NCBI GenBank assembly: GCA_910575545.1 | Contig: CAJTFH010000011.1 | Coordinates: forward strand, 1 to 64,000 | DNA length: 64,000 bases | Reading direction: 5' to 3' | Source of the DNA: Bacteroidales bacterium | GTDB lineage: Bacteria; Bacteroidota; Bacteroidia; Bacteroidales; Muribaculaceae | Part shown: in pieces, positions 17,771-25,178 of the stretch | Numbering within the stretch: the first letter of the stretch is position 1 | Layout: each line of letters begins with the position of its first letter | The notes under the pieces: model-generated | Seen by the model: the letters and a program-made list of their open reading frames with translations, nothing else | Databases searched by the model: none | What the model was told of the DNA's origin: nothing | Translations under genes and position numbers: made by a program

Positions 17771-18665
17771 GAGCTTGTTTAAAAACAAATGTGAATAATA
17801 AATAAGCATCAGTCAATATTTCAGGCATTTATGCTTTGGTGATTGTTTAAATAAATGAATAAACAGGAACAAAACCAAAGAATTATGTATCTGACAGATT
17901 TGACTGATGCTCAGAAGGAGTATATAAAAAGAACAATTCTCGTGGACAATTGGCGCAGCAAATATGATTTTTTCCTCATACTTGACGCGATAATCTACAT
18001 CGATGTAAGCGGCTGTCAGTGGCGGTTGATTCCGGCAGAATACCCCAAGTGGCAGATAGTCTATTACTATTTCAGACGCTGGGGAGCGATGGATGCCTTT
18101 GCCGAACTTGCGGACGGACATGTGGAGAAAGTCAGGCTTAGAAGAGGCGAGTCTCCACAGCCCACGATCGGAGCTGTCGACAGTGAGAGTTCCCGTTCCG
18201 CCCTCCCGCGTTCCCAAAAGGGAATTGACGGCAACAGGAAAGTCAGAGGCGTGAAGCGCAATATAATAACAGACAAGGACGGTGACATTCTGGAAGCATC
18301 CACTACTCCTGCCAATATTCATGATTCCAGATCCGCATACGCTCTGGTGGCAATGCTGGTCGTCGCATTTCCCTGGATAAGGCGTATATACGCCGACAGA
18401 GGCTATCGCGGTAATTTCATAGAGGAGGCCAGGCATGATTTTGGAATTGACGTAGAGATTACACATTCAAATTATTCCGGTCAGTTTGTCCCGGCAAAGA
18501 AAAGATGGGTCGTGGAGAGAACATTTGCATGGCTTGAAAACTTCAGAAGACTGTGCAGGAATTACGAGGAAACGACAGAATCAGCCAACGAAAGCTCATA
18601 GTCGCAGCTGTTGTTATTACTCTCCGAGAACTCACTTCTGTTAACAATCGTTTTTAAACAAGCTC
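17771..18665 (+). mobile_element. IS5-family insertion sequence (IS1031-like)
   Basis: This 895-bp element is bounded by 16-bp perfect terminal inverted repeats, GAGCTTGTTTAAAAAC at 17771 and its complement ending at 18665. It is flanked by the direct repeat TTA (17768-17770 and 18666-18668), a TNA-type target duplication typical of the IS1031 group. It carries one transposase gene. The intact ends and target duplication suggest a relatively recent insertion. Confidence 0.9.
17855..18601 (+). CDS. IS5-family transposase, C-terminus shifted by a frameshift
   Basis: This 248-residue DDE transposase has an N-terminal DUF4096-like region (MYLTDLTDAQKEYIK) and catalytic residues D109 (AVDSES), D181 (ADRGYRG) and E221 (VVERTFAWLE). 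The true start may be the methionine at residue 11. The current frame ends ESANESS. A neighbouring frame continues IVAAVVITLRELTSVNNRF to a stop at 18659, exactly as expected for the family tail, so a one-base deletion or two-base insertion near 18595 has replaced about the last 20 residues. All catalytic residues are upstream, so activity may be reduced rather than lost. Confidence 0.85.
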   Translation: MNKQEQNQRIMYLTDLTDAQKEYIKRTILVDNWRSKYDFFLILDAIIYIDVSGCQWRLIPAEYPKWQIVYYYFRRWGAMDAFAELADGHVEKVRLRRGESPQPTIGAVDSESSRSALPRSQKGIDGNRKVRGVKRNIITDKDGDILEASTTPANIHDSRSAYALVAMLVVAFPWIRRIYADRGYRGNFIEEARHDFGIDVEITHSNYSGQFVPAKKRWVVERTFAWLENFRRLCRNYEETTESANESS

Positions 18666-18685
18666 TTAATTATGGATACTCTTGT

Positions 18686-18713
18686 AAAAACTTGCCGATA
18701 TCAGCAAGTTTTT
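18686..18713. terminator. Hairpin terminator after the IS
   Basis: AAAAACTTGC and GCAAGTTTTT form a perfect 10-bp stem with an 8-nt loop, ending in T-runs in both directions. It sits where the integrase gene should continue. Confidence 0.65.
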
Positions 18714-18863
18714 ACCATGTTAGACTCAACTTTGATAAAAGTTTTGCCGATAAACAGACTCTATTCGGTTTATATATGGCTTTTTTGCCACAATTATAAT
18801 GTATAACATTTATTAGCATTAGTGCGCCTTATTATTGCCCATATTTGATATTAAATTTGCACC

Positions 18864-19808
18864 ATGAAAAACGAAAAGCAAAAACTTACATTAGATGACG
18901 GCAATATTGTCGATGCTCAGACTCCGCTGATTGTTTCAGCAAGTCGAGCCACCGATATTCCGGCGTTCTACAGTAGCTGGTTTTTCAATCGTCTCGGCAA
19001 AGGGCATGTAAGATGGCGTAACCCCTACAATGGCAAGGATTCATACGTTTCTTTTGACAATACCAAATTCATCGTATTCTGGTCGAAGAATCCTGCGCCG
19101 CTATTTCCGTTCCTGCCAATCTTGAAACAAAAAGGGATTGGTTGTTACGTCCAATATACACTTAATGACTACGGGGCCGAGGGATTAGAGCCGAGTGTTC
19201 CACCTTTGCACGGACGAATTGAAACATTCAAACGTCTGGTTGATGAATTGGGCTTAGGTTCAGTCGTTTGGCGATTCGACCCGTTGATTCTGACAGACAG
19301 AATTTCGGCAGAGAATTTATTGCATAAAATCAGCAATATAGCAGGCGAATTACGCGGATATGTCGAGAAACTGGTGTTTAGTTTTGCTGATATATCCTCG
19401 TATCGCAAAGTCGGTCGGAATCTTTCCGATGCAGGGATAAACTATCATGAGTGGTCGGAGGACGAAATGGTTGAATTTTCACGCAGACTGGCAGATATGA
19501 AGCTAGGTCTCGAACTTGCGACCTGCGCTGAAAAAGTTAATCTGTCAGAATTTGGAATCAGTCACAACCGCTGCATAGACCAGGAGCTGATATGCCGATT
19601 ATCGCCGGAATTAGAACCTTTGATACGCAATTCTAAAACAGACAAAGGCCAACGCTCACTCTGCGGTTGTATCACATCAAAGGATATTGGGACTTACAAT
19701 ACCTGCCCACACGGATGTGCATACTGCTACGCCAACACGTCCCCGGTTTCCGCCCGTAAGAATTACCTTCGGCATCAGCAGAACCCAGACAACGATTCAA
19801 TTATATGA
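18864..19808 (+). CDS. DUF1848 family protein (radical-SAM-like)
   Basis: This 314-residue protein matches the DUF1848 family: the N-terminus reads PLIVSASRATDIPAFYSSWF, the middle VFWSKNPAPLFPFL, and the C-terminus holds the cysteine cluster CPHGCAYCYA with an upstream CGC. The cluster resembles the CxxxCxxC iron-sulfur site of radical SAM enzymes, though placed at the C-terminal end. The reaction is unknown. Its final ATGA overlaps the start of the next small gene, so the two are translationally coupled. Intact and probably expressed. Confidence 0.85.
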   Translation: MKNEKQKLTLDDGNIVDAQTPLIVSASRATDIPAFYSSWFFNRLGKGHVRWRNPYNGKDSYVSFDNTKFIVFWSKNPAPLFPFLPILKQKGIGCYVQYTLNDYGAEGLEPSVPPLHGRIETFKRLVDELGLGSVVWRFDPLILTDRISAENLLHKISNIAGELRGYVEKLVFSFADISSYRKVGRNLSDAGINYHEWSEDEMVEFSRRLADMKLGLELATCAEKVNLSEFGISHNRCIDQELICRLSPELEPLIRNSKTDKGQRSLCGCITSKDIGTYNTCPHGCAYCYANTSPVSARKNYLRHQQNPDNDSII

Positions 19809-20053
19809 AACAGACATCAGCATTTCATTTTATCCCACAATTCAATGCCTCTCGATTATCGTTTGACGATGTTGTGGAGTCTGTGAAACAACATATCAAC
19901 TCACTTTCAGAGAATAAACAAAAGAAGCTGAAAGATGAGATGGAGAACGGCCTCGCCAACCTCACGACTAAAGAGCAGCTTGATATAGTATTGGCGAATA
20001 GCCGTGACTTTTGTCATGGTTATTCGCCCTTTTGTTATAAATCAATCTTATAA
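19805..20053 (+). CDS. Small unknown protein coupled to DUF1848
   Basis: This 82-residue protein, not recognised, overlaps the DUF1848 stop by four bases (ATGA). It has a charged helical middle (SLSENKQKKLKDEMENGLAN). Its last 20 codons run through the terminator hairpin at 19993-20036, and its end overlaps the tail of the convergent GNAT gene. Coupling to DUF1848 suggests a joint function. Confidence 0.55.
   Translation: MKQTSAFHFIPQFNASRLSFDDVVESVKQHINSLSENKQKKLKDEMENGLANLTTKEQLDIVLANSRDFCHGYSPFCYKSIL
19993..20036. terminator. Terminator hairpin between convergent genes
   Basis: GGCGAATA and TATTCGCC, plus an inner GTGAC/GTCAT-type stem, form a long hairpin followed by CTTTTGTT. It overlaps the 3' ends of both convergent genes. 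Confidence 0.7.
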
Positions 20054-20559
20054 AGCACATGAACACACAGCGGAGAATCATCCGACAGATTAGGATGCCT
20101 GAACTCTCCATCCTTTACCATTCCAATCTTCTGCATCACACGCTCTGACGGGGCATTTATCTTGGCAGTGAAAGAAAACAGCCTTTCAATCCCCGCACTC
20201 TTTGCCAGACTCAGCACAGCTTTGGCTGCTTCGGTTGCATATCCCTGATTGTGATAGTCAGCGGCAAGACGCCACCCTATTTCAACTCCGGGAGTGAAGT
20301 CTGCATCGAAACCAATCTCATGCAGTCCGACATATCCGATGAACTCCCCGGTAGACTTTATTTCCACAGCATATAATCCCCATCCTTTAGAGTCAAACTC
20401 ACTCTGAATACGATTGTAAAAAGCCTCTGTCTCAGCATCACTCAGTGTTGCCGGGAAGCAGCGCATTACACGAGAATCCTTGTTCATCTTGGCGAACAAA
20501 GGTAAATCCCCCTGCCTCCACGAGCGAAGAATCAATCGGTCTGTTTCGATGTAGTTCAT
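20035..20559 (-). CDS. GNAT family N-acetyltransferase (RimJ/RimL-like)
   Basis: This 174-residue protein begins ETDRLILRSWRQGD, the usual RimJ/RimL-type opening, and has the acetyl-CoA-binding core GVEIGWRLAADYHNQGYATE, followed by FSFTAKINAPSERVMQKIGM. It would transfer acetyl from acetyl-CoA to an amine, possibly a protein N-terminus or a small molecule; the substrate is not predictable. Its ATG overlaps the stop of the EVE-domain gene upstream, so the two form an operon. Confidence 0.88.
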   Translation of the reverse strand: MNYIETDRLILRSWRQGDLPLFAKMNKDSRVMRCFPATLSDAETEAFYNRIQSEFDSKGWGLYAVEIKSTGEFIGYVGLHEIGFDADFTPGVEIGWRLAADYHNQGYATEAAKAVLSLAKSAGIERLFSFTAKINAPSERVMQKIGMVKDGEFRHPNLSDDSPLCVHVLYKIDL

Positions 20560-20969
20560 TATTTCTCAAATTGAGATTCGATATAAGCAAACAACTCAGG
20601 ATTGTTACACATCGGATGTTGAAGACTTTTACCTCCTTTGAAGCCATGTAATTTCAAAACTGATTCATCAAGTTTCTCTCCTGTATATTCCTCTATCGCC
20701 TTTAATCTCCAAGTCATGTGCATTGGCGGAGTTTCAATCCAATAATTGCCGTCAGCACGCAGTTCCTCAGCGACAACTTCTGTCTTATAAATAATCTTAC
20801 GTTCCTTAGAACTGAAGACATACACAATGTCACCTACCGCAAAATTGTTTCGTTCACGTTTCCAACTGATAAATCCTGTTTCTTTCAGTGAAGCATAGTG
20901 ATTGCATCGTGAAGCATTAGCATATACCAGCCATTGTTTGGCAGCTCTTTTGTTGTTATTCATTCTCAT
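20559..20969 (-). CDS. EVE (PUA-like) domain protein
   Basis: This 136-residue protein has the pattern KQWLVYANASRCNHY, GFISWKRERNNFAVGDIVYV and KIIYKTEV, which fits EVE-type PUA-like domains. These domains bind modified bases in DNA or RNA, and in defence islands they can act as sensors of modified phage DNA, usually fused to or next to nucleases. Here the partner is a GNAT enzyme one base away. The annotation is from pattern recognition only, and a role in modified-base sensing is inference. Confidence 0.65.
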   Translation of the reverse strand: MRMNNNKRAAKQWLVYANASRCNHYASLKETGFISWKRERNNFAVGDIVYVFSSKERKIIYKTEVVAEELRADGNYWIETPPMHMTWRLKAIEEYTGEKLDESVLKLHGFKGGKSLQHPMCNNPELFAYIESQFEK

Positions 20970-21232
20970 ACTGCAAATTTACTCATTTTTAACGACTGTT
21001 CATTCGAGATTATTGCGCGGCTGGAGTGATTGGTCATCTTAACCTAGAAATCACTTCAAATTCCACTCAATCACCATACAATTTTCATGTAAGTAATTTA
21101 TGCTGATACTCAATCGGTTACAAGTCACCACGTAGTTATCTGCGGTTATTTCAAGGTGTCCGTATGACACTGACAACTCACTTTCAATCAGTGCGGTTCT
21201 ATTTCCATAAAACAATTCAACCCCGTACTGAT

Positions 21233-21619
21233 ATGGAAACATCAACACCAACTTTTGACCAGCTGCCATATGTGGTAAGCGGTCTCTCCGAGAAACTCGA
21301 CCGAGTGCTTAACCTGCTTGAAAAGGCAGGCATCGCCAGCCACTCCAAACAGTCCAAGCCCTCACGCAGACTCGTGTATGCGAAAGAGGCTTGCCAGATA
21401 ATCGGCAAGTCACTTTCCACCCTTTACCGCGCGGTCAAAGCTCCGAATGACCCCATTCCGAGCTATAAGCGCGGCAAGCTCCTCTACTTTTATGAGGATG
21501 AAATCTACGCATGGATCGAGGGCGGCCGTAAACACTCCGCCGCTCCATCCCTCGCCGAAACCGCAGCGGCTATCACTGCCGGTATGAAACGCCGTCCCCG
21601 CGGGGGCTATAATTTCTGA
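21233..21619 (+). CDS. Helix-turn-helix DNA-binding protein (mobile-element type)
   Basis: This protein of about 128 residues starts at METSTPTFDQLPYVVSGLSE. An in-frame ATG 69 bases upstream is less likely. A helical N-terminal segment (SEKLDRVLNLLEKAG) is followed by an excisionase-like HTH (YAKEACQIIGKSLSTLYRAV, then YKRGKLLYFYEDEIYAWI). Such proteins accompany integrases and replication or mobilisation genes on Bacteroidales elements. The next gene is a scrambled remnant, so this looks like the surviving first gene of a lost mobilisation operon. Confidence 0.8.
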   Translation: METSTPTFDQLPYVVSGLSEKLDRVLNLLEKAGIASHSKQSKPSRRLVYAKEACQIIGKSLSTLYRAVKAPNDPIPSYKRGKLLYFYEDEIYAWIEGGRKHSAAPSLAETAAAITAGMKRRPRGGYNF

Positions 21620-21623
21620 GCCT

Positions 21624-22039
21624 ATGGAAAAGAATATTACCCCGGACTCTGTGATCAGCGCGTTGATGAATCACGCCAAAACATCCGACAGTAATTTTCC
21701 TGTCCACGTGTTCCCCGCCAAGATGGAGCCAGTCTTGCCTCCGAAGACGCTACCTTTGCCGTGTCACTCGTAATCCTGACGACCACGAACGGATCCGCCC
21801 ATCTCCCCGACAACGTGTTGATGCTTGGCTGAATCACATCAACCAACGATGTAAAATGGCTCGGCCCCGAACTGAGAAAGTTCACAAACTTCCTCATACA
21901 GCTCTGTCCCAAGCACCGCATTCAGCACCTCGCCTTTGCCTTCGACAAGACCGAGAGTGACGATCCCCACATCGTCAAAGTCAACGGCCTGCCGCTTGCG
22001 CAGCAAGAACCCGACGTCACCTGCCTCCGCCTCTACTAA
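21624..22039 (+). pseudogene. Remnant of a mobile-element replication/mobilisation gene
   Basis: A gene starting MEKNITPDSVISALMNHAKT, which resembles DUF3987-type proteins of Bacteroidales elements, breaks after about 40 residues. Further coding fragments lie in other frames: ASLASEDATFAVSLVIL, then HERIRPSPRQRVDAWLNHIN, then KWLGPELRKFTNFLIQLCPK up to PDVTCLRLY and a TAA at 22037-22039. At least three frame changes and an internal deletion are needed to explain this, so the locus is dead. The fragments may come from two neighbouring genes. Confidence 0.6.
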
Positions 22040-22054
22040 GAAGTAGTCCCACCC

Positions 22055-22090
22055 AACGCCCCAACAAGAAATTGCTCTTGTCGGGGCGTT
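22055..22090 (+). terminator. Intrinsic terminator after mobile-element remnant
   Basis: AACGCCCC-AACAAGA pairs with TCTTGTC-GGGGCGTT around a short loop, giving a strong hairpin. Confidence 0.7.
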
Positions 22091-22115
22091 ACTTCAATGT
22101 TTCTGAGCATATTCG

Positions 22116-22146
22116 ATTGTAATATCAGAAATTTTTTGTAACTTTG
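22116..22146 (+). promoter_or_regulatory. Promoter of the second type I R-M operon
   Basis: ATTG (22116-22119) and TAACTTTG (22139-22146) are 19 nt apart, matching the Bacteroidota pattern except for one base in the upstream box. The -7 box is about 150 bases upstream of the hsdM start, leaving a fairly long leader. Confidence 0.6.
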
Positions 22147-22296
22147 TAATTAGGAATAGTAACGCTAATCTGAAAATGACCTGATAATTATCACAAAGAC
22201 ATACGGCGAGAGCCGAGAAAACTTTGAGAACCTCTTCGTAGTCGTTACGGGCTTTGGTCGGCCTTCAGATGCTACGCGGGGGTTCTCTTTATTAAT

Positions 22297-23865
22297 ATGG
22301 CCACAAGTACCCAACAGAAACAGGAACTATTCAAGGCGATATGGGCTATTGCCGAGGACTTGCGTAACTCGGTAGATGGTTGGGATTTCAAGAGTTATGT
22401 TCTTGGAATACTTTTCTATCGCTTTATTTCTGAGAATATAACCAACTACGTTAACAGGATGCAGCACGAAGCCGGAGAAACCGGTTTCGACTATGCCAAG
22501 TTTTCCGACGAAGAAGCTGAATCTGCCCGCGAGCAGCTTGTCAAGGAAAAAGGTTTCTTTATTCTCCCATCGCAATTGTTTTGCAACGTCAGGGCGAAAG
22601 CGAAGAATGACCCTAACCTCAATGTCACCCTTGCTGAGATATTCAAGTCTATTGAAGCATCGGCCATCGGTACTGAGAGCGAAGATGATCTCAAAGGATT
22701 GTTCGCCGACATTGATGTTAACTCCAACAAGCTCGGCGGCACGGTAGAGAAACGTTGCGAACAGCTCACGAAGATTCTCAACAACATTGGTGGCATAGAC
22801 CTCGGTTGCGAGTACGACGACAATCAGATAGATCTTTTCGGTGACGCTTACGAATACCTCATGGCGATGTATGCCTCAAACGCCGGAAAGAGCGGAGGCG
22901 AATACTACACGCCTCAGGAGGTGAGCGAACTGCTTGCCCGTATCGTGAGCCACGGTCGCGACCATGTGAACAAGGTCTATGACCCGGCCTGTGGCTCCGG
23001 CTCGCTGCTATTGCAATTCGCCAAAGTCCTCGGTAAACACAATGTCAAAAAGGGATTCTTTGGACAGGAGTTGAACATTACCACTTACAACCTGTGCCGA
23101 ATCAATATGTTCCTGCACAACATTAACTATGCCGACTTCGACATTCACAACGGCGACACGCTTCTCGAACCCTACCACTGGGATGACGAGCCGTTCGATG
23201 CCATAGTCTCTAACCCACCATACTCCACAAAATGGGTCGGCGATGACAACCCTCTGCTGATAAACGACCCCCGATATGCCCCTGCCGGTGTACTCGCACC
23301 TAAGAGCAAGAGCGACCTTGCTTTTACCATGCACATGCTTTCGTGGCTCTCTACCGAGGGAACGGCCGCGATAGTAGAGTTCCCCGGCGTGCTTTATCGC
23401 AGTGGCAAGGAGCAGAAGATACGCAAATATCTTGTGGACAACAACTATGTTGACACGGTGATTCAGTTGCCGCCTAATCTGTTCTTCGGCGTAACCATAG
23501 CCACCTGCATTATAGTGCTGAAGAAGTCGAAGCGCGAAAACAAGACCCTGTTTATCGATGCCTCGCAACTCTTTGTGCATGAGGGCAACAAAAACAAACT
23601 CTCACCCGAAAACATCGCTGCCATCATTGCCGAGTATGCCGAACGCAAGGAAGTAAAGCACTTCTCAGCGCTTGTTGACAATAAGGCCATTGCCGAGAAT
23701 GGTTACAACCTGTCGGTCAGCAGCTATGTCGAAGCGAAGGACACTCGCCCGCAGACCGATATAAAAGAGTTGAACGCCCGCATAGCCCACATCGTAGAAC
23801 ATGAAAACAAACTCCGCGCCGAGATTGACGCAATTATCCGCGAACTTGAAGCCGAAACAGATTAA
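22297..23865 (+). CDS. hsdM: Type I restriction-modification DNA methyltransferase HsdM (second system)
   Basis: This 522-residue N6-adenine methyltransferase has the N-terminal HsdM helical domain (WAIAEDLRNSVDGWDFKSYV), motif I DPACGSG from D229 and motif IV NPPY from N306. It differs strongly from the HsdM at 2042-3697, so the two systems belong to different type I families and were probably acquired independently. Gene order here is hsdM-hsdS-hsdR on the plus strand. The gene is intact, and 57 bases separate it from hsdS. Confidence 0.95.
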   Translation: MATSTQQKQELFKAIWAIAEDLRNSVDGWDFKSYVLGILFYRFISENITNYVNRMQHEAGETGFDYAKFSDEEAESAREQLVKEKGFFILPSQLFCNVRAKAKNDPNLNVTLAEIFKSIEASAIGTESEDDLKGLFADIDVNSNKLGGTVEKRCEQLTKILNNIGGIDLGCEYDDNQIDLFGDAYEYLMAMYASNAGKSGGEYYTPQEVSELLARIVSHGRDHVNKVYDPACGSGSLLLQFAKVLGKHNVKKGFFGQELNITTYNLCRINMFLHNINYADFDIHNGDTLLEPYHWDDEPFDAIVSNPPYSTKWVGDDNPLLINDPRYAPAGVLAPKSKSDLAFTMHMLSWLSTEGTAAIVEFPGVLYRSGKEQKIRKYLVDNNYVDTVIQLPPNLFFGVTIATCIIVLKKSKRENKTLFIDASQLFVHEGNKNKLSPENIAAIIAEYAERKEVKHFSALVDNKAIAENGYNLSVSSYVEAKDTRPQTDIKELNARIAHIVEHENKLRAEIDAIIRELEAETD

Positions 23866-23922
23866 TTTGCGGTCGAAAATTTTGACCACAAAATCAAAGG
23901 CAAATCCATAAGAAATTAATCA

Positions 23923-24570
23923 ATGAGCAAACTTAAAGAACTGATAGACCGCCTTTGTCCCGACGGAGTGGAATTCAAAAGTCTAAGTGCGGTAATGTTG
24001 CCTTTGAAAAAAGGTACACTAAAAATTTCTGATTTAATTGAGAACGGCAAATATCCTGTTATCAACTCAGGACGAGAGCTTTATGGTTATTATGACCAAT
24101 TCAATAATGAAGCTCCGGCAATAACTATTGCTGCCAGAGGTGAATATGCCGGTTGGGTATCTTTTTTTGAAGAAAGATTTTGGGCTGGTGGCTTATGCTA
24201 TCCATATAAATCAAAAGATGAAGCAAAAGTTGCCACCAAATTTATATATTATTGGTTGAAAAATCAGGAGCGTGATATTATGGACAATTTAGTGGCACGA
24301 GGAAGCATACCAGCGCTTAACAAAGCTGATATCGACAAATATTCAATTCCAATACCACCTATTGAGGTACAGGAGGAAATCGTAAAAATTCTCGACCGCT
24401 TCGCGGACTACGCAGCGGAGCTGCAAGCGGAGCTGCAAGCGGAGCTGCAAGCGCGTAAGGAACAATACGAATATTATCGTAATCTCTTACTCACATTCAA
24501 TCCCTCCGCCTGCGGCTGCGGGACCGATGGTGAGCAAGAGATAAAGGTAACTACCTGGGGGGGGGCATAG
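23923..24570 (+). CDS. hsdS: HsdS N-terminal half, cut short at a poly-G tract
   Basis: This is the first target-recognition domain plus central conserved helix of a type I specificity subunit. It starts MSKLKELIDRLCPDGVEFKS, and the TRD ends IPIPPIEVQEEIVKILDRFA. The linker contains three AELQ repeats and KEQYEYYRNLLLTF. The frame runs into a tract of nine Gs (24557-24565) and stops at 24568-24570. With eight or eleven Gs it would read on through HSYEIAWKTMGEIGKF into the second half, giving about 417 residues, the normal HsdS length. As written the cell would make a half-subunit, which in some type I enzymes can still dimerise and act on a palindromic site. Confidence 0.9.
   Translation: MSKLKELIDRLCPDGVEFKSLSAVMLPLKKGTLKISDLIENGKYPVINSGRELYGYYDQFNNEAPAITIAARGEYAGWVSFFEERFWAGGLCYPYKSKDEAKVATKFIYYWLKNQERDIMDNLVARGSIPALNKADIDKYSIPIPPIEVQEEIVKILDRFADYAAELQAELQAELQARKEQYEYYRNLLLTFNPSACGCGTDGEQEIKVTTWGGA
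24415..24450 (+). repeat. Three tandem 12-bp repeats in the HsdS central linker
   Basis: GCGGAGCTGCAA occurs three times without mismatch and encodes AELQ-AELQ-AELQ in the helix joining the two target-recognition domains. In the EcoR124I/EcoR124II pair, two versus three copies of a four-residue repeat at the equivalent place change the spacer of the recognised sequence by one base pair. The same effect is expected here. Confidence 0.9.
24557..24565 (+). repeat. hsdS: Nine-G homopolymer tract in hsdS (phase-variation switch)
   Basis: Nine consecutive Gs lie at the junction of the two HsdS halves. The frame arithmetic is exact: 9 G gives the stop TAG at 24568, while 8 or 11 G joins both halves. 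Poly-G tracts in this position are classic slipped-strand switches. A sequencing error in the homopolymer is the alternative. Confidence 0.85.
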
Positions 24571-24592
24571 TTACGAAATTGCTTGGAAAACT

Positions 24593-25174
24593 ATGGGCGA
24601 GATTGGCAAGTTCATAAGAGGCAAACGTTTCGTGCGTACAGACATAATGGAGCAAGGAACCCCATGCATTCATTATGGTGATATGTATACACACTATGGG
24701 TTGTATGCCACTGAAACCCCTGGCTTCTTGAGCGAAGAAGTTTCTAAAAAAATGCGCTTTGCCGAGCAGAATGACGTGGTAATCGTTGCTGCTGGAGAAA
24801 ACAAAGATGATTTAGGCAATGCTTTGGCATGGCTTGGCGCCCAACCTGCCGCTGTTCACGATGCCTGTTTCATTTTTAAGAGCGATATGTTTCCCAACTA
24901 CCTTTCCCATGTGTGCCGAACAAATAACTATCACAAACAAGTTCGTATGTTTGCTAACGAAGCAAAAATTTGTTCTGTTTCAGGGGCAGATTTATCGAAA
25001 GTAGTTATCCCATTGCCACCTTACGAATTACAGGTTAAAATCGCAAACATCCTTGACCGTTTTGAGACCTTGGTCAATGACCTCACTCAATGTCTGCCCG
25101 CAGAAATCGCCGCCGTCAAGGAGCAATACGAGTACTATCGTAACAAACTTTTAACTTTCAAACAAATAGCATAA
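24593..25174 (+). CDS. hsdS: HsdS C-terminal half (second target-recognition domain)
   Basis: This is the second TRD and the distal conserved helix of the same specificity subunit. As an independent frame it can start at ATG 24593 (MGEIGKFIRGKRFVRTDIME), but the in-frame codons just upstream back to the G tract (YEIAWKT) also look like HsdS sequence, so it is really the continuation of 23923-24570. The TRD ends VVIPLPPYELQVKIANILDR, and the tail KEQYEYYRNKLLTF repeats the helix of the first half both in protein and, largely, in DNA. Those near-identical stretches could also recombine. hsdR begins five bases after the stop. Confidence 0.88.
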   Translation: MGEIGKFIRGKRFVRTDIMEQGTPCIHYGDMYTHYGLYATETPGFLSEEVSKKMRFAEQNDVVIVAAGENKDDLGNALAWLGAQPAAVHDACFIFKSDMFPNYLSHVCRTNNYHKQVRMFANEAKICSVSGADLSKVVIPLPPYELQVKIANILDRFETLVNDLTQCLPAEIAAVKEQYEYYRNKLLTFKQIA

Positions 25175-25178
25175 TATC

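Noticed and set aside
17813-18466. A 217-codon minus-strand frame across the IS transposase
   Set aside because: It is antisense to the transposase, which has all its catalytic residues on the plus strand.
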